Shown: piece after piece, positions 1 to 6,634 of the stretch
How the letters are laid out: the number at the start of each line of letters is the position of its first letter
How positions within the stretch are numbered: position 1 is the stretch's first letter
NCBI RefSeq assembly: GCF_946220915.1
Contig: NZ_CAMIHH010000069.1
Location: forward strand, 1-17,074
Direction of reading: 5' to 3'
Length of the DNA: 17,074 nucleotides
DNA from: an uncultured Flavobacterium sp.
GTDB taxonomy: Bacteria; Bacteroidota; Bacteroidia; Flavobacteriales; Flavobacteriaceae
Position numbers and translations under genes: made by a program
The notes under the pieces: model-generated
The model's input: the letters and a program-made list of their open reading frames with translations, nothing else
The model's database searches: none
What the model was told of the DNA's origin: nothing

Positions 1-143
1 GTATTAAAATATACAGCGTCAATATTAAATTCACGAATCTGATCTATAACAATAGACTGACTTTCGGAAAGTTTTGCACTTTCCGAATCGACTGATATCG
101 CCCTCTGTAAACCTATTGATGCTACAATTTCCTGACCGGTCAT
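1..143 (-). CDS. N-terminal fragment of an unidentified protein (runs off the left edge)
   Basis: An open frame on the minus strand begins with ATG at 143 and stays open to the window edge, giving 47 residues that start MTGQEIVASIGLQRAISVDS. A GTG at 155 lies in the same frame four codons upstream and is an alternative start. Upstream there is an exact match to the Bacteroidota -7 element TAnnTTTG (TAATTTTG, minus strand, 187-180), about 37 bp before the ATG, which supports this as a real 5' end. No signal peptide, membrane segment or catalytic motif is visible. The residues are mixed polar and hydrophobic, as in a cytoplasmic domain. I do not recognise the family and assign no function. It shares orientation with the 482-1045 gene but lies more than 300 bp beyond it, so it is probably a separate transcription unit. 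Confidence 0.45.
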   Translation of the reverse strand, partial: MTGQEIVASIGLQRAISVDSESAKLSESQSIVIDQIREFNIDAVYFN

Positions 144-179
144 GACAGGCTTCACTATGAAATATTACTTCCCATTTTA

Positions 180-187
180 CAAAATTA
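180..187 (-). promoter_or_regulatory. Candidate -7 promoter element TAATTTTG
   Basis: This is an exact match to the Bacteroidota -7 consensus TAnnTTTG on the minus strand, placed to drive the partial gene starting at 143/155. The expected -33 TTTG is not present at the right distance; only a T-rich run is there. The assignment therefore rests on one half of the promoter. Confidence 0.35.
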
Positions 188-204
188 ATGTTTTAAATAT
201 TAAA

Positions 205-218
205 AAACAGTCCTGTTT
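205..218 (-). terminator. Weak hairpin plus T-run, possible terminator
   Basis: A perfect 14-bp palindrome (6-bp arms, 2-nt centre) is followed on the minus strand directly by TTTT. The stem is AT-rich and short and lies 264 bp past the stop codon of the 482-1045 gene, so terminator function is only possible. Confidence 0.3.
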
Positions 219-481
219 CTGAAATAAATATCGCTTTTCCTCCCAACTCCTGTCAAGGCATTCCAGTGGGCGCCAATGCCGTGACCTGCGGCAACTTGTG
301 ATAGAACGTTATTCCTGAAACCTGCACAGTAGAAGTTATTAATACATTTAATTCTGTAATAGTGGAAAGAAAAAGAAAGGATTTGCTGTGGAAAACAGAC
401 CCGATGATTTAAGAAATTATTCAAATATACGAAATTCGTCATTCAAGTGTTTTAAAACTTTAAGAAAATTCAATGAAACTC

Positions 482-1045
482 TCACTGCAGCCATTGGGAA
501 ACAGGGTAGCAGCGGCACTCCCGATTCCATTGCGCTACTGTAGCAGGTCTTGGAAGGCTGTCCATTTTTTCTATAAAGCCAGCCCTTTGTCCATAGATTC
601 TCTTAAGATTTCTTTTAGTCAGGGGTAATAGTTTGCCTGATGCATCTGTGCTAAAAAATCTTGTATCATAAACAATAGGCTGGTCATAAGAAAGATAGCC
701 TGGAAGGGTATAGATGATTATATCATTTCCACGATAGCTGACTTCAAAGATATCACCATCATAAATTCTCCAGTCAACGCCTTTTTTGCGAAAACCCCAG
801 ATTTTTTTATAATCGTAAATCACAGCAATAGAATCAAGGGTGATCCGCAAAAACTGTTGGCTACTATCATCAAAATCGTTTGTGCCAATAGCATCGAAGC
901 CACTAGCAAGTTTCTCCGCGGCGAAATCTTCAGCTGTAAGGTATACTCCATACAACTGGGATGTCTGTCCCTGAGCCACCGGGGCCAGAAGGAATAAAAA
1001 TAAGATTGCTCGTAACATAAGCTGTTTTTTTGGTTGACCAATCAT
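482..1045 (-). CDS. Uncharacterised secreted protein, co-transcribed with response regulator
   Basis: The 187-residue product has an N-terminal signal peptide: a lysine-containing n-region, a hydrophobic core LRAILFLFLLAP, and an Ala-x-Gly-type cleavage site near residue 26 (VAQGQ). The mature part is about 160 residues, rich in aromatic and acidic residues, with alternating hydrophobic segments that suggest beta structure. It has a Cys pair near the C-terminus (ECRCYP). I recognise no family. No lipobox is seen, so it is predicted periplasmic or secreted. The gene starts 13 bp after the response-regulator stop codon on the same strand, so the two are probably one operon. An in-frame ATG at 1018 would give MLRAILFLFLLAPVAQ and is an equally credible start; neither has a ribosome-binding site, which is usual in this phylum. 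The protein could be part of the sensory or effector side of the regulator's response, but nothing in the sequence proves it. Confidence 0.75.
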   Translation of the reverse strand: MIGQPKKQLMLRAILFLFLLAPVAQGQTSQLYGVYLTAEDFAAEKLASGFDAIGTNDFDDSSQQFLRITLDSIAVIYDYKKIWGFRKKGVDWRIYDGDIFEVSYRGNDIIIYTLPGYLSYDQPIVYDTRFFSTDASGKLLPLTKRNLKRIYGQRAGFIEKMDSLPRPATVAQWNRECRCYPVSQWLQ

Positions 1046-1051
1046 AACTAT

Positions 1052-1067
1052 GAAGGCATTAGCCTTC
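1052..1067 (-). other. Small hairpin at the response regulator/secreted protein junction
   Basis: A perfect 6-bp inverted repeat with a 4-nt loop (GAAGGC-ATTA-GCCTTC) overlaps the regulator's stop codon and precedes the next start. It has no T-run, so it is not a classical terminator. It could tune relative expression of the two genes or be incidental. Confidence 0.3.
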
Positions 1068-1805
1068 GCTTTTGGGGCTGCTGCCCTTTTTGCTCAAAGT
1101 ATCACCACTCAGAGGAAGATCGAACTTGTAGCCGATCCCGGTGATAGAAGTAAAATACTCTTCCCCTATCTTCTCGCGCAATTTCAGAACATGAACATCT
1201 ATAGTTCTTTTGCCTACGACTTCAGTACTCCAAAGTTTGTTAAGGATATCGACACGTTTGAAGACTTTTCCTGGCTTGGAGGCAAAAAGGCAAAAAAGCT
1301 CAAATTCCTTTTTAGTAAGGGAGATATTACGCCCGTCACGAAGCAGCCTGTATTCCTCAGGAAAGACATGGAACCCGGCAATAGACTCGTAGCTTATCCC
1401 GACTTCAGCCGGCATATACTGGCGCCGTAGCATCGCTTTGATGCGGCTGACCAGAAGCTTTGGTCTGATAGGCTTGGTAATATAGTCGTCTGCTCCTGCA
1501 TTGTAAGCTGCTACCTGCAGAAAATCCTCCTGTGCTGCACTGAGAAAAGTTATCATCGTATGATTAAGCTTTGGAAGTTTCCGAATCGCTGATACGGCCT
1601 CCATCCCGTCCATGCGCGGCATCATCAGGTCCATGACAATCAAGTCTGGCACTTCCTTCTTAGCTTGTTCGACTGCGTCAACCCCGTTGGTAGCAAAAAC
1701 TACCCTGTAACCTTCTTGTCCCAGGATATAGCCAACAATCTCGATAATATCGGGATCATCATCTACCAGCAGGATTACGCTCCTCTTGTGCTTATTGTCA
1801 TTCAT
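1059..1805 (-). CDS. OmpR/PhoB-family response regulator
   Basis: The 248-residue protein has a receiver domain (about 9-128) followed by a winged-helix DNA-binding domain (about 140-232). The receiver has the acidic pair D15/D16, phospho-acceptor D59 (in VMDLMMPRMDG), S89 in the Thr/Ser switch position and the invariant Lys in ITKP (K111). The C-terminal half carries the OmpR-type signature: SLTKKEFELF, then RVDILNKLW, the recognition-helix region TIDVHVLKLREKIG and the wing ending GIGYKF. It should act as a cytoplasmic transcription factor controlled by phosphorylation. No histidine kinase lies in the window, so it is an orphan here. Its upstream region contains one exact and one near copy of the 16-bp element found before arsR, suggesting arsenic-linked control. 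About 116 bp upstream there is also an 8-bp direct repeat with 21-bp spacing that could be its own site. A secreted protein gene follows in the same direction. Confidence 0.93.
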   Translation of the reverse strand: MNDNKHKRSVILLVDDDPDIIEIVGYILGQEGYRVVFATNGVDAVEQAKKEVPDLIVMDLMMPRMDGMEAVSAIRKLPKLNHTMITFLSAAQEDFLQVAAYNAGADDYITKPIRPKLLVSRIKAMLRRQYMPAEVGISYESIAGFHVFPEEYRLLRDGRNISLTKKEFELFCLFASKPGKVFKRVDILNKLWSTEVVGKRTIDVHVLKLREKIGEEYFTSITGIGYKFDLPLSGDTLSKKGSSPKSEG

Positions 1806-1815
1806 TTTTTGCTTT

Positions 1816-1831
1816 ATTGCAATATTAAAAT
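1816..1831 (-). promoter_or_regulatory. ArsR-like operator, proximal near-copy (14/16) before response regulator
   Basis: Read toward the response regulator (minus strand) this is ATTTTAATATTGCAAT, which matches the 16-bp element of the arsR promoter at 14 of 16 positions. It ends 10 bp before the regulator ATG, a position similar to that of the proximal arsR copy (13 bp before its ATG). A repressor bound here would block transcription initiation or early elongation. Confidence 0.55.
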
Positions 1832-1839
1832 ATATTTAT

Positions 1840-1855
1840 ATTGCAATATTACGAT
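1840..1855 (-). promoter_or_regulatory. ArsR-like operator, exact 16-bp copy before response regulator
   Basis: On the minus strand this reads ATCGTAATATTGCAAT, identical to the copies at 6522-6537 and 6606-6621 upstream of arsR and in the same orientation relative to the downstream gene. The element is an imperfect palindrome: 6 of 8 positions match between the left half and the complement of the right half, as expected for the dimeric ArsR/SmtB family. Its core TAATATTG also resembles the phylum's -7 element TAnnTTTG with one mismatch, so operator and promoter may overlap. Confidence 0.65.
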
Positions 1856-1920
1856 GATTTACGATCCGTTACATCTGCTTAACCAAGACTTAACACTGAA
1901 ATAATATGCCCTTGATGATT

Positions 1921-1949
1921 ACTTCAGATACCTTTAACCGCACTTCAGA
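1921..1949 (-). repeat. Direct repeat with two-helical-turn spacing upstream of response regulator
   Basis: ACTTCAGA occurs at 1921-1928 and 1942-1949, 21 bp apart start to start, on one face of the helix. OmpR/PhoB-type regulators commonly bind direct repeats with about 11- or 22-bp phasing, so this could be an autoregulatory site for the neighbouring regulator. I did not find a further copy before the TonB receptor. Confidence 0.3.
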
Positions 1950-1981
1950 CATATAATCCTACCTGCCCCACTTAAATAAAA

Positions 1982-2007
1982 CGCCAGCCGGAGGCAACCG
2001 GCTGGCG
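1982..2007 (-). terminator. Rho-independent terminator after the beta-helix lipoprotein gene
   Basis: A perfect 10-bp GC-rich stem (CGCCAGCCGG / CCGGCTGGCG) with a 6-nt loop lies 32 bp past the stop codon at 2040. On the minus strand it is followed by TTTTATTT. This ends the receptor-lipoprotein transcription unit and insulates it from the response-regulator promoter just downstream. Confidence 0.88.
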
Positions 2008-2039
2008 AAATAAATAACAAAAACTAATTGAATGAAAAC

Positions 2040-3167
2040 TTATAGGTTCCTTAACCAGGAGCCTTGCGTAAAAGGAGCCGTATTAGCGCCGCTTGCTCCG
2101 GCATTTACGGTTACTATACTGTCAATATTGGTAGTATCCCCTGTTATACCATTTTTTGTCAGGGCAGTCAGGAAGCTGATGTTCGCGTTGGTAATTTTCA
2201 GAGAACCATCCTGAAACTGGCCTAGCTGGTTCCTTAAATCTACACCATAGCCTATATTGCTAACCACAACATTTGATATGTTTCCTGCAGTCCCCTCCTT
2301 AAAGTTGAAAGCTGCCTTTGTTGTATTTCCTGAGCCAACCATCGTTACATTGCTTACCGTTGGATTTGATCTCGGTGAGCTGTTAAATTCAACCGGCAGG
2401 TTAGACAGCTCAAATCCAAAATCCCCGTTTGACGGCTGAATAATCCAAATGTTGGCTAGTGTTCCCCTGTAGCCCCTGTCCCAGTCAATAGAATCATCCT
2501 CCATACCAAAGGCAGCAAGATTGGTAGCCGCAACGGTTCCTCCAAAAAATTCAAATCCATCGTCAGCTCCCTTATAGGCCTGGAGGTTCTCCAAAATTGT
2601 CCCTGAGCCAAGACCGTTGAATGAAAAAGCGTTGTATTCTCCTGTACCGCCGGTTACTGCCGCTCCAGCGTACTCAACCCTTACATATTTTAATGAGCCG
2701 GAACTGTCTGCATCGTCCTGGCCGCCATACACAAGTCCTCCGGCTTCCGCGATTTCTGTCCCACCGGCAACATTGATCCTCGCCTTGCCATTCATAACTA
2801 TACCTCCCCAGGCACCAATGCTCTGTGATTCTGCGGTGAATACTATGGGCTGCATAGCGGTGCCGTTAGCCATTAGCTTAGCACCCTGGGTAACTTGAAG
2901 GTAATTAGAGCCTAACGCCTGATCAGCTGCCGCTACTGTAAATGTAGTTCCAGGTTCAATGGTCAGGGTGGCACCAGCCTCTATCCTAACCACGCCTTTG
3001 AGGTTATAGTTACCTGCAGGTATGTTGAGGTCTGTAGTTATGCTGCCTTGCAGCACTGTTCCTTCAAAGTTAGGCACCGTCGGGCCATTGCTGCTGTCAT
3101 CTGAAGAGCATCCTATAGCGAAAGTCAACGCTGATAGTGCTAAAATTTTAAAAAAGTTTGTTTTCAT
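2040..3167 (-). CDS. Surface lipoprotein with right-handed parallel beta-helix
   Basis: The 375-residue protein starts with a lipoprotein signal peptide; the lipobox Cys is C20 (FAIGCSSDD) and the following Ser/Asp-rich stretch is typical of exported Bacteroidota lipoproteins. From about residue 55 on, short beta-strands with repeated Asn/Gly/Thr turns indicate a parallel beta-helix (starting GVVRIEAGATLTIEPGTTF). Conserved-looking acidic motifs include YKGADDGFEFFGGT near 200 and MEDDSIDWDRGY near 222. Related proteins are common next to TonB-dependent receptors in this phylum and are often misnamed multidrug transporters; the substrate is unknown. The gene follows the receptor in the same direction after 128 bp and ends at a strong terminator, so it probably works with the receptor at the outer membrane, perhaps as a capture lid. 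No C-terminal type IX secretion domain is seen. Confidence 0.85.
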   Translation of the reverse strand: MKTNFFKILALSALTFAIGCSSDDSSNGPTVPNFEGTVLQGSITTDLNIPAGNYNLKGVVRIEAGATLTIEPGTTFTVAAADQALGSNYLQVTQGAKLMANGTAMQPIVFTAESQSIGAWGGIVMNGKARINVAGGTEIAEAGGLVYGGQDDADSSGSLKYVRVEYAGAAVTGGTGEYNAFSFNGLGSGTILENLQAYKGADDGFEFFGGTVAATNLAAFGMEDDSIDWDRGYRGTLANIWIIQPSNGDFGFELSNLPVEFNSSPRSNPTVSNVTMVGSGNTTKAAFNFKEGTAGNISNVVVSNIGYGVDLRNQLGQFQDGSLKITNANISFLTALTKNGITGDTTNIDSIVTVNAGASGANTAPFTQGSWLRNL

Positions 3168-3200
3168 CTTTCTGCGATTACGTGTTAGTATTTATTTTGA

Positions 3201-3208
3201 CAAATTTA
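3201..3208 (-). promoter_or_regulatory. Candidate internal -7 element for the lipoprotein gene
   Basis: TAAATTTG on the minus strand matches TAnnTTTG exactly and lies 33 bp before the lipoprotein ATG, within the 128-bp gap after the receptor gene. No TTTG is present at the -33 position. It may provide extra transcription of the lipoprotein gene beyond read-through. Confidence 0.3.
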
Positions 3209-3295
3209 TAGGTATGCGTAGCGCCGCCGCTTAAGCTATTTTTAATGTAGGGTTATTATCCTGTCCGCTGCATGTTACCATCCTGTTAAGATTGA

Positions 3296-6085
3296 TTAAA
3301 AGGTGTAGGCAAACTCCAGCGATATGTTTATCCCCTGGGTCAGGCTGTTGTTCACATTGCTGAACTGGGACGGGTTAGCCACAGGGCTCGTGGGATCCTG
3401 AGTGGAGAGAAATTCGCTGTCCAGCAGGTTCCGCATGGAGAGGTTCAGCTGATATTTACTGTTGAAGGTGTTTCTCCATGTGAAATCCAGCTGGTGGATC
3501 GGTTTCTGTATTATATCGGATGCGCCATCTGTACCAACTGCGTATATCCTGTCTGAAAAAGTATTGTAAATGAATGAGACTTTTGAATTTACCTTTTCAT
3601 TAGCAACGATCTCATAGGCAATGTCAGTATTAATGATGAAATCAGAAGCACCCTGCAGCGATCGCGAGGTTGAGGTCAGGCGGGGGAACTTTTCGGGGTC
3701 TGCTTTCTCATCGGACTTCATAAGAATTGCATTCAGTCCGAAACTTGTCCTTTTGGCCACAGGGCTGTCTCCCATCAGCAGGTCAAGGTTTAATGCAGCC
3801 TCAAATTCAACGCCGAAAATATTCGCCTCGTCAAAGTTGTCATACTTGGTCAAAAATCCTGTCGAGGTGCCTTCAAGTAGTCTCGAGATAGGATTTTTGA
3901 TGTGCTTGCCAAAAACTGCTACAGCCAACACCCCTTTCTGTTGTGGGAAATATTCGTATTTCAGGTCGACATTATAATTCTGGGTATTTTCAATGTCCGG
4001 GTTACCGATGGTGAAGTTACCATCCCCATCCTGATAGCGAAATGGCAGGATCTCGCGTACCCTTGGCTTAGTTGATGTCTTCGATGCGGTGAACCTGACA
4101 TTAGTACGGTCATTAAGCAGGTATTTCAGGTTAAGGACCGGGCTTATGTCAAATGGGGTATATTCCTTGGTTAGGAATGGTGAATTTACAGAACTTGATT
4201 CAGGACGGTACTTTGTCTCCCTGAACTGGTACTCCGCACGCACACCCAAATCCAGTACGAGGCTTTCCCAGTTTCGTGTATAATTAAGGAATGCAGCGTT
4301 GGTAAACTGTGATATCTCATTCTTGTAAGTAGCATCAGCATAGCTCACATAAAATAGGTTTCCATTATCGAAATTAGCATCGAAGAACTGCTGGGGGTTA
4401 TCCGTATTCAGGGTGGTATCCTCAAGGTTTGCGCTGCCGTTCACGCGTATTGTCCTATTGAAGAACTTAAACTGTGTAACGTCCGAATTAACACCGGCAC
4501 GCAAGACATTCGCGCTGCGGCCGTCGGCAGTACCCTGGCCAAAATCAATTTGGTATTCCAGTTTTCCGTTTACGTTAAAATTATCCAGCATGGAATAGTA
4601 ACGGAAAGGGTCAGCACCATTGAAGGTCACATAGCTGGCATCGGCCCCGGTACCTTCCGCGATAAGTATCTTTCGGTCCGGCATGTCGTTTTTCCCAATT
4701 GTGCCGGCAATGCCGTAATCAAGGGTATGTTTCTCATCCCTGAAATAAAACGTACCATACTGCTGGAGGCCGATTGAGGTATTTTGGATGTATTTCATAT
4801 CCCTTAGGAAGAAAGGACGGTCAATGGTGATGAAGTCGGTATTTTCACCTACCAGCTCTTCAGTGGTATTCTCCGAATTCTGGATATAGATAAGGTTAAA
4901 GAAAAGGTTATACTTTTCGGCCTTCCTGTAGTTGATGCTGCCAAGAAAAGTATTTTGGGTCAGGTATTTATAATTTGAAAGGTCAAAATCCTTGAATGCG
5001 GTACCTGAAGAGTTGAGGTTCCTTCTTTCCCCCGTCTGGGCTGAGAAACTGTTGCTGAAGTTAAAATTGAAGATGTAGCCCAGGCGCCTGTCGCCCTCAA
5101 GGGTAAAGGAATCGGAATTGGTTATACTCAGGCCGGTGTTCAAAGGGGCCTTTTTGCGGCTAGGGGTCCACGATGAGCCGAACATGTCCCTGGACTCTGA
5201 AGGCTTGGCCTGATAGCCAAGCGCCTTTCCTTCCCCAAAAACACCCGGAAGGTCGCGATTGCCTGCGCCATACCCAAAGAAGTCCATTGTACCGTCATCA
5301 GACATCTTGAATTCCTTTAACGTGGTGTTAGTATTCATCCCCGCAGTGATGCTCACTTTGGTGTAGGGATTGGCACTGATGTCCTTAGTAAGGATATTGA
5401 TGGATGCCCCGGCGAAATCCTGGTACAGCCCAGTGCTGAAAGTTTTGTAAACGTCGATGTTCCGAACCACATCGGTCGAAATGAAGCTAAGCGGGATGGT
5501 CTTCAGGTTAGGGTCAGAAGGCACAAAGTTAAGACCGTTTATCTGAAGGTAGTTGTACCTGTCATCAAGCCCCCGCACGAATATACCACGGTCAGCGACC
5601 TTCGAAACTCCCGAAATTTTGGTAACCCCGCCCTCAACGTTGGAGACCCCTTTGCGGGACATTTCCTGCGCGCCGATACTCTGCTTGATCTCTACGGCAT
5701 TTTTCTGCTCTATTAATAGCGCGGTTTCTTTTTCACGGCTTACCACTTTTTCAATTACCACATCCTGAAGCTGGACGCTGGTGGATTTCAGGGCAGCATT
5801 GATGACTTTGGTTTCACCTGGCTTGATACTTGCCTGCACCTCCACGGTTTCATACCCTAAAAAGCCAAACACGACTGTAAAACTACCAGCGGGTACCTCT
5901 ATGCTGTAGGCGCCGTTTTCATCTGTATTGACGCTCAATGCCGTCCCTTTGATGGCAACGCTGGCAAAGGGAAGGGTCTCATTATTGAGATCCAGGTCGG
6001 TGAGCACGCCCTTAATGGTGCCTTTCTCCTGGGCAAAGGCCAATACAGTAAATAATAATGTTGTTAATACTAATGCAATTCTCAT
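3296..6085 (-). CDS. TonB-dependent outer-membrane receptor
   Basis: The 929-residue protein has a signal peptide (residues 1-18, ending LAFAQ) and an N-terminal carboxypeptidase-regulatory-like domain (about 22-105, with KGVLTDLDLNNE and FGFLGYETVEV typical of that fold). A plug domain (about 125-235) contains SKVADRGIFVRGLDDRYNYL and DVVRNIDVYKTFSTGLY. A long C-terminal beta-barrel ends in the aromatic FAYTF expected of outer-membrane proteins. It should import a substrate across the outer membrane using TonB energy. The substrate cannot be read from the sequence; no SusD-type partner is present, so classical glycan uptake is unlikely. The partner gene just downstream encodes a beta-helix lipoprotein. 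It diverges from arsR across a 549-bp region, so shared regulation is possible, but the operator-like sites cluster at the arsR end. Confidence 0.92.
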   Translation of the reverse strand: MRIALVLTTLLFTVLAFAQEKGTIKGVLTDLDLNNETLPFASVAIKGTALSVNTDENGAYSIEVPAGSFTVVFGFLGYETVEVQASIKPGETKVINAALKSTSVQLQDVVIEKVVSREKETALLIEQKNAVEIKQSIGAQEMSRKGVSNVEGGVTKISGVSKVADRGIFVRGLDDRYNYLQINGLNFVPSDPNLKTIPLSFISTDVVRNIDVYKTFSTGLYQDFAGASINILTKDISANPYTKVSITAGMNTNTTLKEFKMSDDGTMDFFGYGAGNRDLPGVFGEGKALGYQAKPSESRDMFGSSWTPSRKKAPLNTGLSITNSDSFTLEGDRRLGYIFNFNFSNSFSAQTGERRNLNSSGTAFKDFDLSNYKYLTQNTFLGSINYRKAEKYNLFFNLIYIQNSENTTEELVGENTDFITIDRPFFLRDMKYIQNTSIGLQQYGTFYFRDEKHTLDYGIAGTIGKNDMPDRKILIAEGTGADASYVTFNGADPFRYYSMLDNFNVNGKLEYQIDFGQGTADGRSANVLRAGVNSDVTQFKFFNRTIRVNGSANLEDTTLNTDNPQQFFDANFDNGNLFYVSYADATYKNEISQFTNAAFLNYTRNWESLVLDLGVRAEYQFRETKYRPESSSVNSPFLTKEYTPFDISPVLNLKYLLNDRTNVRFTASKTSTKPRVREILPFRYQDGDGNFTIGNPDIENTQNYNVDLKYEYFPQQKGVLAVAVFGKHIKNPISRLLEGTSTGFLTKYDNFDEANIFGVEFEAALNLDLLMGDSPVAKRTSFGLNAILMKSDEKADPEKFPRLTSTSRSLQGASDFIINTDIAYEIVANEKVNSKVSFIYNTFSDRIYAVGTDGASDIIQKPIHQLDFTWRNTFNSKYQLNLSMRNLLDSEFLSTQDPTSPVANPSQFSNVNNSLTQGINISLEFAYTF

Positions 6086-6207
6086 CTTTTCGTTCTTTGT
6101 TAATTTTGTGCAAAGGACGAATGCCTGTGTAAATTTTAGGTTACGCAGAAATTATAAACTTGTTCGGTACCCGTTATATAGTTGTTAAGGTTTTGGCTGG
6201 TAATTGG

Positions 6208-6287
6208 GCATGCCACAAGCCTATAATCACTTGCTAAAACTCATCTTATCAGCACCTTGCGGAGGATTACAAGGGCAGGCGGCATGC
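6208..6287. other. Possible structured element (nested inverted repeats)
   Basis: Four complementary segment pairs nest in order: 6208-6214 with 6281-6287 (GCATGCC/GGCATGC), 6219-6222 with 6277-6280, 6224-6228 with 6265-6269 (TAATC/GATTA), and 6232-6235 with 6251-6254. Together they give about 20 pairs in 80 nt. This could be a structured leader of the divergent receptor transcript or an independent RNA, but the outer arms contain the self-complementary GCATGC and chance pairing is not excluded. It does not match a riboswitch class I know. Confidence 0.2.
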
Positions 6288-6423
6288 GAGCTGGAAAAAA
6301 AATAAGGACACTAGTGGTAAACCACACCCCCTGAAGCTCGCGACCACACGGCAATTAATAACATTACAACAAAGTTTTCTTGATGAAACTATAACCAATA
6401 GGAAAACTATCGGAATAAATTAT

Positions 6424-6439
6424 ATTGTAGTATTGCAAC
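6424..6439 (+). promoter_or_regulatory. ArsR-like operator, degenerate distal copy (13/16)
   Basis: ATTGTAGTATTGCAAC matches the exact 16-bp element at 13 positions. It is the most distal of four copies, 211 bp before the arsR start. Confidence 0.35.
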
Positions 6440-6492
6440 GATATACAAACCGGCATATTGGAACTGGATGAAAAGATACTATGCATAAATAA

Positions 6493-6508
6493 ATCACAAT
6501 ACTGCAAT
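6493..6508 (+). promoter_or_regulatory. ArsR-like operator, degenerate copy (13/16)
   Basis: ATCACAATACTGCAAT matches the exact element at 13 positions and lies 29 bp (start to start) before an exact copy. That spacing is close to the 24 bp separating the paired sites before the response regulator. Confidence 0.4.
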
Positions 6509-6521
6509 TTTAAAATATATT

Positions 6522-6537
6522 ATCGTAATATTGCAAT
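6522..6537 (+). promoter_or_regulatory. ArsR-like operator, exact copy (distal)
   Basis: ATCGTAATATTGCAAT is identical to the proximal site at 6606-6621 and, with flanks, part of an exact 20-bp repeat ATTATCGTAATATTGCAATA (6519-6538 and 6603-6622). The two exact copies are 84 bp apart, eight helical turns, so looping between bound dimers is conceivable. Confidence 0.65.
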
Positions 6538-6605
6538 ATAATAATTGTATTAGATGGCTATCTTGGTTTCCCCGAACCATATAACCGTAGCGGTTTAAAA
6601 TTATT

Positions 6606-6621
6606 ATCGTAATATTGCAAT
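6606..6621 (+). promoter_or_regulatory. ArsR-like operator, exact copy (proximal to arsR)
   Basis: This exact copy of the 16-bp imperfect palindrome ends 13 bp before the arsR ATG. ArsR-family repressors typically bind such sites in their own promoter and leave when As(III) is bound. The core TAATATTG overlaps a near match to the -7 element. Confidence 0.7.
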
Positions 6622-6634
6622 AAAAATATACCTA

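Larger units (their letters stand above)
156..481. other. Gene-poor interval between two minus-strand genes
   Basis: No convincing gene was found in these 326 bases. An 80-residue frame on the minus strand (442-200) has a low-complexity aromatic start and no family I recognise. A short palindrome (AAACAG-GA-CTGTTT, 205-218), followed on the minus strand by a T run, could be a weak terminator for the genes upstream of it (482-1805). Just beyond lies the candidate -7 element for the leftmost gene. Confidence 0.5.
6086..6634. other. Divergent intergenic region between TonB receptor and arsR
   Basis: This 549-bp region separates two divergent genes. The arsR-proximal 210 bp hold four copies of a 16-bp operator-like element. 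The middle part (6208-6287) can fold into nested helices. A small hairpin GTGG-TAAA-CCAC lies at 6314-6325. From 6238 to about 6470 one plus-strand frame stays open for over 70 codons but has no ATG, GTG or TTG near its beginning; I do not recognise the translation and treat it as non-coding or a decayed remnant. No clear TAnnTTTG promoter was found for the receptor. Confidence 0.6.

Noticed and set aside
200..442. 80-codon frame on the minus strand ending GIGAHWNALTGVGRKSDIYF
   Set aside because: Low-complexity aromatic N-terminus, no recognisable domain, and a palindrome/T-run at its end. The tail seems more ordered than the rest, but I cannot support a gene.
6238..6470. Long open plus-strand frame in the intergenic region as a gene
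   Set aside because: It lacks a usable start codon at its beginning, its translation is not recognised, and it runs into the operator array; at most a remnant.
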